Made by a program: the position numbers and the translations under genes | Notes under the pieces: model-generated | The model's input: only the letters and a program-made list of their open reading frames with translations | The model's database searches: none | What the model was told of the DNA's origin: nothing | Shown: in pieces, positions 8,624 through 15,146 of the stretch | Numbering within the stretch: position 1 is the stretch's first letter | How the letters are laid out: each line of letters opens with the position of its first letter | Source of the DNA: Prolixibacteraceae bacterium | GTDB lineage: Bacteria; Bacteroidota; Bacteroidia; Bacteroidales; Prolixibacteraceae | Length of the DNA stretch: 38,903 nucleotides | Assembly (NCBI GenBank): GCA_009773765.1 | Contig: WTWZ01000017.1 | Span: 1 to 38,903, forward strand | Direction: 5' to 3'

Positions 8624-10195
8624 ATGGTGAAGAGAAAACGAATATTAAAAGTCCCGAAAGACCGCAATTTACGTGAAATGTTGCGGAAGGAAGTTGCTTC
8701 GTATGTTTCTGAAAACAAAATCCTTCCGCCTTCCAATATGGAAACTCTTGAAAACGAAACCGGAAAATTGCTTGATAAACTTAAACTGGACAATGAATAC
8801 CTCTATTTTACAATGGTTTTGTTTGGCAATGAAACCTGGCGCGATGTAGCTGCCGCAACCCCCTTTCATCGCAGGCTGCTTTTATTGCCGCAATGTTTGC
8901 GCAACAACTTTCAGTGCAAAGGGGTTTTTGATGATTTGGGGCTGGCTTGTGCAGGTTGCAAAAGCTGTCAGATCGATCATATTCTCGTAAAAGCCGAAGA
9001 ATTGGGTTACACAACGTTGGTTGCCGAGGGAACAACTGTGGCCATTGGTTTGGTTGAAGAAGGTTCCATAGACGCAGTAATAGGAGTAAGTTGTATGCCT
9101 GTGCTGCAAAACTCGTTCGAACCGGTAACCCGTGCAGCGGTTCCGGCAATCGGGCTGCCGCTGCTCCACGACGGCTGCGAAAATACTTCGCTCGACTATG
9201 GCTGGCTTTTTTCAGAAATGGAACAGTTTTCAGAAAATAAGGAAGTTCAGCCGCTTTCTGTTTCTCAAATAAAAAATAAGGTTTCTGAATATTTTTCCGA
9301 AGAAAACCTGAAAAAATTCTTTGCCACAAATTCTGAAACCGAAAAACTGGCTTTTAAAACCATGGCTTTGGGCGGTCAAAGAATGAGGCCGCTTCTGGCA
9401 CTGCTCGCATATCAATCTTATTCCAAAAATATTTCAGAAGAAATTCAAACTGCCCTGGCGATCGTCATCGAATGTTTTCACAAAGCTTCTCTGGTTCACG
9501 ATGATATTCAGGACGATGAGGATTTTCGTTACGAACAGCCGGCTTTGCATAAAACCGAGGGAATTCCTGTGGCAATCAATATCGGAGATTACCTGATTGG
9601 AAAGGGATACCGGTTATTGTCAGCAGTTCCGTGTGATCCGGTTATTCGCGCCAAATGTTTAGAGGTTGTTTCCGCATCGCATTTAAAACTTTCGGAAGGG
9701 CAGGGAGCCGATTTGTTGATGCAGAAAAACAGGACAAAAATGACGGTGGAAGGCGTGCTGGAGATTTTTGAACAAAAAACCGGAGAGGCGGTAAAGGTGG
9801 CTTTGTTAATGGGCGCCATTGCCGGAAATGCTGCGGAAAATGAATTAGTGTACCTTGCCCGGTTTTCGGAATATTTCGGAATTGCCTACCAGATTCGCGA
9901 CGATTTAAACGAGTTCCGCGAAGAAAACAAACACAAACATGCTTTTGATTTCCCGTTTCTTTTAACCCTGCTAAACGTAAATCTTAACGGGCAAACACCC
10001 GGATTTTCAGATATTCTGAAATCAGAAGATTTGGAGCTTCTTTTTAGGAATTTCAAAAAATTTTCCATCGAAGAAAAGGCCGAAAAATACCTTGACGATT
10101 ATATCAGGAAAAGTCAGGAAGAACTCAACAAACTGCAAAATTTAAAGCTCAGGCTGGGTTTATACGGTGTATTGGGAAAAGTGTTTAAAAAGTAA
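8624..10195 (+). CDS. Fusion of DUF116 iron-sulfur domain and trans-polyprenyl diphosphate synthase
   Basis: A 523-residue two-domain protein. Residues about 60-200 match DUF116: LLPQCLRNNFQC, CAGCKSCQIDHI (C109, C112, C115), VIGVSCMPVL (C157) and LHDGCENTSLDYGWL (C185), a cysteine set fit to hold an Fe-S cluster. Residues about 215-520 are a trans-prenyltransferase: GGQRMRPLLAL, first aspartate-rich motif HDDIQDDED (D293, D294, D297) and second motif YQIRDDLNE (D426, D427, E430). Oddities are the second motif ending in Glu rather than Asp, and replacement of the usual RR after the first motif by RYE. The residue five before the first motif is Ala, which by family rules permits chains longer than FPP (inference). 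It would make the prenyl diphosphate for the cyclase two genes downstream. The role of the DUF116 part is unknown. Confidence 0.88.
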   Translation: MVKRKRILKVPKDRNLREMLRKEVASYVSENKILPPSNMETLENETGKLLDKLKLDNEYLYFTMVLFGNETWRDVAAATPFHRRLLLLPQCLRNNFQCKGVFDDLGLACAGCKSCQIDHILVKAEELGYTTLVAEGTTVAIGLVEEGSIDAVIGVSCMPVLQNSFEPVTRAAVPAIGLPLLHDGCENTSLDYGWLFSEMEQFSENKEVQPLSVSQIKNKVSEYFSEENLKKFFATNSETEKLAFKTMALGGQRMRPLLALLAYQSYSKNISEEIQTALAIVIECFHKASLVHDDIQDDEDFRYEQPALHKTEGIPVAINIGDYLIGKGYRLLSAVPCDPVIRAKCLEVVSASHLKLSEGQGADLLMQKNRTKMTVEGVLEIFEQKTGEAVKVALLMGAIAGNAAENELVYLARFSEYFGIAYQIRDDLNEFREENKHKHAFDFPFLLTLLNVNLNGQTPGFSDILKSEDLELLFRNFKKFSIEEKAEKYLDDYIRKSQEELNKLQNLKLRLGLYGVLGKVFKK

Positions 10196-10197
10196 AA

Positions 10198-11037
10198 TTG
10201 AACACCCAAAATCCATATCAACCAATTTACCGTCAGTTAATTCATGAAATTGAAAAGGGATTTTTGTTACTCGACGAAACAATACAGAAAGAAATTTACG
10301 GATTTGTGGCAAGTCAGCAACATCAAAACGGCGCTTTCACCAATCGTGGCGGCCATCCTGACATTTACTACACTTTGTTTGGAGCTTGGTTGGCGGAAGC
10401 TCTCGGATTAACTTCACAAATGAATCAACTGAAAATTTTCACTGAAAAAGTTAATCCAGATAAAAAGAAGATAGTCGAAAGGTTTGCACTACTTTTAATT
10501 AAAGCTGTGGCAGATAACGATTTCAAAAAACCTGCGGTCTTTTCGCTCGTCAGAATGATTTTTAAAGGTGGAAAAGATATCAATCCAGCTTATCAGGTTT
10601 TTCTGTTTTTGCTCAGTTTCGATGCGTTATATGGCAAAAACAGGTTTCTCTATTTTCTTTTCAGTGTTGTTTTGAACTTTTACCGTTCGCCGGAAGATGC
10701 ACCTTGCAGTTTTTCTGCTGCGGTATTGGTTGCAAAATATTTAGTTGGGAAAAAGGTGGAAAACGAAACACAAAATCAACTTGCTTATTTTGAAGCTGGA
10801 AAAGGGTTTAAAGTTTTCAAAGAGTTGAAAAATGCTGATTTGCTTTCAACGGCAGTTGCACTTTTTGCGCTTAAAAAAGCAGGGGCTGATTTAAGGATTG
10901 TTGCTCCTGATTGCCTGAATTTAATTCAGCAAAATTACGATTCGGGTGCTTTTTTATCTGGCGACTGCGATTCTTCACGCGATTTGGAATACACGTTTTA
11001 CGGGCTTTTGGCATTGGGGGCACTTTCGGAAATATGA
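10198..11037 (+). CDS. Small alpha/alpha-toroid protein (prenyltransferase/squalene-cyclase repeat)
   Basis: A 279-residue protein starting at a TTG two bases after the preceding stop; no earlier start is possible without overlap and the next in-frame ATG would cut off the first repeat. It contains repeats of the prenyltransferase/squalene oxidase type: VASQQHQNGAFTNRGG followed by DIYYTLFGAWLAEALG near the N-terminus, and IQQNYDSGAFLSGD followed by LEYTFYGLLALGAL at the C-terminus. These build half or all of an alpha/alpha barrel. The DxDD motif of class II cyclases is absent, so it is probably not itself a cyclase. Its stop overlaps the cyclase start (ATGA), indicating coupled translation and perhaps a physical partnership with that enzyme (inference). 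Confidence 0.75.
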   Translation: MNTQNPYQPIYRQLIHEIEKGFLLLDETIQKEIYGFVASQQHQNGAFTNRGGHPDIYYTLFGAWLAEALGLTSQMNQLKIFTEKVNPDKKKIVERFALLLIKAVADNDFKKPAVFSLVRMIFKGGKDINPAYQVFLFLLSFDALYGKNRFLYFLFSVVLNFYRSPEDAPCSFSAAVLVAKYLVGKKVENETQNQLAYFEAGKGFKVFKELKNADLLSTAVALFALKKAGADLRIVAPDCLNLIQQNYDSGAFLSGDCDSSRDLEYTFYGLLALGALSEI

Positions 11038-12836
11038 AGGGAAAAGAATTAATAAAACGTTTAAACGAGGTTGGTAATTTTGTTGCCGGAGAGCTGAACC
11101 AGGACGGTTTCTGGCAGGGGCAGCTTTCGTCGGGCGCTCTTGGAGTGGCCGTGGCTGTGGCCGCGCTGCATTTTGATGATCCTTTTAAAAATGCAGTAGA
11201 AATTGAAAAAGGAATTTTATGGTTACAGCGAAATATTAACGAAGACGGCAGTTTTGGCGACACGCCCGAAAGCCCCGGAAATGTAAGCGCCAGCTTGTTG
11301 TGTTACGCGGCTTTAAATCTTTATGCAGAAAAGGATAAATCGGCAAAAAAAACGCAGCAACAAATAGCCGGTTATCTGGGAGTACAAAAAATTGATGTGA
11401 ATTCTGCGCAGGTTGTACACTTTATCCTCGATTATTACCAAAAAGATTACACATTCTCGGTGCCTATTTTAACCATGTGCGGACTTTGCGGCGTTCCGGG
11501 ACAGGATGCTTTTAACCACATTCCGCAATTGCCGTTTGAACTTTCATTGCTCCCACGCCGGTTTTACAGGTTGCTGAATTTGAACGTGGTCAGTTACGCC
11601 ATTCCTGCTTTGGTTGCCGTTGGAATTGTCATTTTCAAAAAGAAAGAATCAAAGTTGTTTTGGCGGATCATCCGCCGGTTTTCCATTAATAAAGCGATAA
11701 ATATTCTGCACCAGATGCTGCCCGAAAGCGGCGGTTATCTGGAAGCAATCCCACTTACGGCATTTGTAAGCTTGAGCCTGATAAATTCTGATTTTGCAGA
11801 AACGGAGGTAGTGAAAAAAGGGATTGGATTCCTGAAAAAAACACAACGGCCCGACGGTGGCTGGCCAATTGATGTGGACTTGTCAACATGGGTAACTTCG
11901 TTGTCGGTAAAAGCTTACAGATCGAATTTGAATGATTTTCTTACACCAGATGAACAAAATAAAATTGCCAGGCATTTTAAATTGATTCAAAACGAAGGAA
12001 TTCATTCATTTAACGGTACTGGCCCCGGCGGGTGGGGCTGGACAAACTATTCAGGTTCTGTGCCCGATGGCGATGATACACCGGGTGTAATTCTGGCGCT
12101 TTTAAAACTTCAACCTAAAGAAAAAATTAAAAAGGAAGTATTGGCGGGTGCAAAATGGCTGCAACAGTTACAAAACAGCGATGGTGGTTTTCCAACTTTT
12201 TCAAAGGGGTGGGGAAAACTGCCTTTCGACAAAAGTTGTTCTGATTTAACAGGTCATTGTTTACTTGCTGTTTCAGCAATTTTGGAAACGTTTAAGAACG
12301 ACTTACAAAATAAAGAGCTTCAGGTTCTTGGAGAATTATTCAAAAATGCATTGAGGTACCTTGAAAAAAACCAATCGAAAAACGGAAGCTGGTTGCCGCT
12401 TTGGTTTGGCAACCAGTTAACAAACAATTATGCAAACCCCGTTTACGGAACTGCAAAAGTTGTTGCTTATTTAAAAGATGCAGCTTCGCATCAATGGATA
12501 AATGAATTGAACTGCAACCGGCTTGGCAAAATGATTCAAAAGGGGAATGATTTTTTAATCTCGGTTCAGAATAACGACAGAAGCTGGGGAGGAGATAAAT
12601 CGATTCCCGGATCGATGGAAGAAACAGCGTTGGCAGTTTCGGCGCTGGCATCTCCTGAAAATATGAAAATTTGTTGTTCAGGGATGGATTGGCTGGATGA
12701 ATTTTATATGCAAAATGGATTTAAACCTGCCCCAATCGGGCTTTATTTTGCCTCGCTTTGGTACGATGAGAAAATGTACCCTGCAACTGCATACCTTGAA
12801 GCGCTGACAAGAATGAAGGAGTTGCAGGGAGAATAA
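11034..12836 (+). CDS. Squalene-hopene-cyclase-like class II terpene cyclase
   Basis: A 600-residue protein; the ATG at 11034 overlaps the previous stop by four bases (ATGA), and an upstream in-frame ATG at 10911 lies inside that gene and is rejected. QW-type repeats recur: FLKKTQRPDGGW, WLQQLQNSDGGF, YLEKNQSKNGSW and FLISVQNNDRSW. The catalytic acid motif DxDDT is present as VPDGDDTPG (residues 345-349), preceded by GPGGWGW as in squalene-hopene cyclase. Downstream the equivalents of DVTxHVLE (SDLTGHCLLAV) and of the GSWxGRWG...YGT region (GSWLPLWFG, then NPVYGTAKVV) are visible, as is the C-terminal YFASLWYDEKMYPATAYLEAL. Such enzymes protonate a polyprene and cyclise it at the membrane. 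At 600 residues it is a little shorter than hopene cyclases (about 630-720). The substrate may differ from squalene, since no squalene synthase is seen nearby. Confidence 0.9.
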   Translation: MKGKELIKRLNEVGNFVAGELNQDGFWQGQLSSGALGVAVAVAALHFDDPFKNAVEIEKGILWLQRNINEDGSFGDTPESPGNVSASLLCYAALNLYAEKDKSAKKTQQQIAGYLGVQKIDVNSAQVVHFILDYYQKDYTFSVPILTMCGLCGVPGQDAFNHIPQLPFELSLLPRRFYRLLNLNVVSYAIPALVAVGIVIFKKKESKLFWRIIRRFSINKAINILHQMLPESGGYLEAIPLTAFVSLSLINSDFAETEVVKKGIGFLKKTQRPDGGWPIDVDLSTWVTSLSVKAYRSNLNDFLTPDEQNKIARHFKLIQNEGIHSFNGTGPGGWGWTNYSGSVPDGDDTPGVILALLKLQPKEKIKKEVLAGAKWLQQLQNSDGGFPTFSKGWGKLPFDKSCSDLTGHCLLAVSAILETFKNDLQNKELQVLGELFKNALRYLEKNQSKNGSWLPLWFGNQLTNNYANPVYGTAKVVAYLKDAASHQWINELNCNRLGKMIQKGNDFLISVQNNDRSWGGDKSIPGSMEETALAVSALASPENMKICCSGMDWLDEFYMQNGFKPAPIGLYFASLWYDEKMYPATAYLEALTRMKELQGE

Positions 12837-12858
12837 CAAAACAAAAAATAAGAAAAGA

Positions 12859-12898
12859 CAAACCAGAAACGCATAAATAATAAGTATTTTCTGGTTTG
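12859..12898. terminator. Inverted repeat after the terpenoid operon, possible terminator
   Basis: CAAACCAGAAA (12859-12869) and TTTCTGGTTTG (12888-12898) form a perfect 11-bp inverted repeat 22 bases after the cyclase stop. The loop is 18 bases and no T-run follows, so this may be a factor-dependent end or an old insertion-sequence terminus rather than a classic terminator. Confidence 0.45.
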
Positions 12899-13068
12899 TA
12901 TCCATGCACCCGTGCGGATATTCCCGAAATTACAATTTGTGTGATTTTAAACCGTTAGGCCATATTTTGTTTTTGATAACTTTTCCCTTTGAAACTGTTC
13001 ATTGTGGAGGAAGAAGAGATTCCAACTCATTTTTAAACCCTAACCCAGCCAATATTACGTTATTTAAT

Positions 13069-13251
13069 ATGAAAGGAAAAAGCAAATCTCCGCATCCCGA
13101 TTGGGCAACGGTTCACCGTTTGCCTGGGACAGAACTTCGTCTTATCAGGGGGCACTACTTCATGTATGCAGTTACCTCCAGGTATAATCCCGTTCTTAAA
13201 AGGGCAAAGAAAGTTACCGGCAGGTTGCTTGACACCATCACCCAGGAGTAA
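13069..13251 (+). pseudogene. Transposase remnant, N-terminal 60 residues only
   Basis: An open frame from ATG 13069 to TAA 13249-13251 encodes HPDWATVHRLPGTELRLI, then a tyrosine-containing strand and KKVTGRLLDTITQE. This is the conserved N-terminal signature of a large DDE transposase group (I think IS1634/IS4-type) of which only the first part remains; no DDE catalytic domain follows in any frame. The region 12899-13068 before it has no recognisable gene. Together with the GxxExxY remnant just downstream it marks a scar of decayed mobile DNA between the cyclase operon and the beta-propeller gene. Confidence 0.6.
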
Positions 13252-13259
13252 GTATTTTA

Positions 13260-13548
13260 CCAAAGGGCACTCAAAATAGAAATGCCCTACTTTGGGTTGA
13301 ATTTTAACCGCGAATTCGAAATGCCTGTTTTTTTACCGCGACCGGCAAATTGGCACACGTCGGGTCGATTTTCTGGTGGAAGATGTTATTTCGGTTGAAA
13401 TCAAAGCGATTATATACCTCGAAGATGTTTACCTGGCGCAGGCAATAAACTATTTGGAGGTTACTATATCGAAGTTGGGCTGCTGATTAACTTTGGCAGC
13501 AAAATTTTGCAGGTAAAACGGTTGATTAATACAAAATGCAAAGTCTGA
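13260..13548 (+). pseudogene. GxxExxY family protein remnant, frameshifted
   Basis: Three reading frames taken in turn give a GxxExxY-family sequence: RALKIEMPYFGLNFNREFEM, then DRQIGTRRVDFLVEDVISVE followed by IKAIIYLEDVYLAQAINYLE, then IEVGLLINFGSKILQVKRLI. One frameshift lies at the T-run near 13328 and another near 13465. The N-terminal part with the family-naming motif is missing. It begins directly after the transposase remnant's stop. The family is small and of unknown role, common in Bacteroidota. The 139 bases after it (13549-13687) hold no gene that I can see. Confidence 0.75.
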
Positions 13549-13687
13549 ACCGGGATTAAAGAAGGAAAGTTTGAATTGTGATTGTAGCAGATTCAGCAGA
13601 TGGAGAAGTTTTTTTGTTTTGCTGCGAAATCCTTTTTCAGTTTTAATTTTATTTGTTATTTTGTTGTCAAACCAAAAAATTTAAACA

Positions 13688-15049
13688 ATGAACTTTAAAA
13701 TTTTTCTGTTTATTTCAGCATTCCTAATCACAATTACAAGTTTGGCACAAAACCCCGATCCAGTACGCCAGTGGTTTATGTACCGGGGTAATTATGCAAG
13801 CGGGATTCTGGATAATGCCAATCTTCCAAAAACATGGAATGCAGAAACGGGTGAAAATATTGCCTGGAAAGTTAAAATACCCGGGTTGGGCCATTCGTGC
13901 CCAATCGTTTGGGGCGACAAAGTTTTTGTTACAAGCGCTGTGAGCGAAGAAGATAATGGGGGCGTTCAACCTGGAATTTATGGCTCTATTGACCCTGTAC
14001 AGGATTCATCGGTACATGAATGGAATTTGTACTGTTTGGACAAAAAAACCGGGAAAATAAAATGGAAAAAAACAGCATACAAGGGAGTACCTGAGCAAAA
14101 GCGCCACCCGATGTCATCGCACGCAAACTGTACCCCGGCAACAAACGGCGAATATGTTGTTGCTTTTTTTGGATCCGAAGGATTGTATTGCTACAATATG
14201 AATGGTGATTTGCAGTGGCAAAAGGATTTTGGCGTATTGAAATCGGTATTTTTTATGGATGAATCTGCCGAGTGGGAATTTGCCAGTTCGCCACTCATTC
14301 ACGACAATGTTGTTATTATACAATGCGATGTGCATAAAAATTCTTTTTTGGCAGCTTATGATTTGGCCACGGGGAGAGAACTCTGGAAAAAACAGCGCGA
14401 TGAATACCCGGGATGGTGTACGCCAAACATATATTTTGATGGGGATAAAACACGAATTGCTGTAAATGGGTTTAAACACCGCGGAGGTTACGATTTTGAA
14501 ACCGGCGGTGAAATCTGGAGAATGTCGGGCGGTGGCGATATTCAGGTGCCTACGCCGATAACAGCAAACAACCTTGTTTATTTTAACAGCGCCCACGGAA
14601 AATATTCACCTGTTATGGCAGTTCGTGCAAATGCTGTGGGCGACATTACTTTGAAAGAAAACGAAACATCAAATGCAGGGGTAAAATGGTTTCACCCGAG
14701 GGGAGGTTCTTATATGGGAACAATGCTGGTTTATGGCAATTACCTTTACAACGCAGCCTGGAATGGAAAACTTACCTGTTACAACGCGATAACCGGAGAA
14801 GAGATGTATTCACAAAAAGTTGGAAGCGGGAACAGCTACACTGCTTCACCGGTTGCTGCCGACGGGGTTATATATATTGCCGATAACGACGGCAAAGTTT
14901 ATTCTGTAAAAGCAGGGCCTGATTTTGAAATTTTACAGGAGAACAATTTAAGCGAGACATTCATGTCAACGCCAGCTATTTCAGATAATTACCTTTTTTT
15001 CAGAACGGTGAGCCATTTGATAGCGGTGTCGGCAAAAGCGAAAAATTGA
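13688..15049 (+). CDS. Exported PQQ-like beta-propeller repeat protein
   Basis: A 453-residue protein with a signal peptide (MNFKIFLFISAFLITITSLA followed by Q) and repeated propeller blades of the PQQ/BamB type: GENIAWKVKIPG, DKKTGKIKWKKTAYKG, MNGDLQWQKDFG, LATGRELWKKQR, ETGGEIWRMSGGGDI, NAITGEEMYSQKVGSG. The blade motif (x-G-x-x-x-W) is clear. Proteins of this kind are periplasmic and serve either as dehydrogenases or as scaffolds; the sequence does not show which. It stands between the scar of mobile DNA and the MMPL transporter gene, with 97 bases to the latter. A link to lipid export is only suggested by position. Confidence 0.85.
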   Translation: MNFKIFLFISAFLITITSLAQNPDPVRQWFMYRGNYASGILDNANLPKTWNAETGENIAWKVKIPGLGHSCPIVWGDKVFVTSAVSEEDNGGVQPGIYGSIDPVQDSSVHEWNLYCLDKKTGKIKWKKTAYKGVPEQKRHPMSSHANCTPATNGEYVVAFFGSEGLYCYNMNGDLQWQKDFGVLKSVFFMDESAEWEFASSPLIHDNVVIIQCDVHKNSFLAAYDLATGRELWKKQRDEYPGWCTPNIYFDGDKTRIAVNGFKHRGGYDFETGGEIWRMSGGGDIQVPTPITANNLVYFNSAHGKYSPVMAVRANAVGDITLKENETSNAGVKWFHPRGGSYMGTMLVYGNYLYNAAWNGKLTCYNAITGEEMYSQKVGSGNSYTASPVAADGVIYIADNDGKVYSVKAGPDFEILQENNLSETFMSTPAISDNYLFFRTVSHLIAVSAKAKN

Positions 15050-15095
15050 CTGGAATTGAATTTCACAAGCACAGGTTAATCTGGGAAAGGACTTT

Positions 15096-15124
15096 TTGTA
15101 ATCCGGTTATTTCTTTTATTTTCG
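15096..15124 (+). promoter_or_regulatory. Candidate promoter for the MMPL transporter
   Basis: TTG at 15096-15098 and TATTTTCG at 15117-15124, 18 bases apart, resemble the Bacteroidota pattern with one mismatch in the -7 element. The ATG lies 22 bases downstream. Confidence 0.35.
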
Positions 15125-15146
15125 TGGCTTAATTTAGAATCAGGTT

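Noticed and set aside
10911-11033. An upstream ATG extending the cyclase by 41 residues
   Set aside because: It lies inside the preceding gene; the ATG at 11034 with ATGA overlap begins the conserved sequence.
12904-13068. Possible 55-residue N-terminal extension of the transposase remnant
   Set aside because: The sequence has no resemblance to transposases, whose N-terminus begins near 13069.
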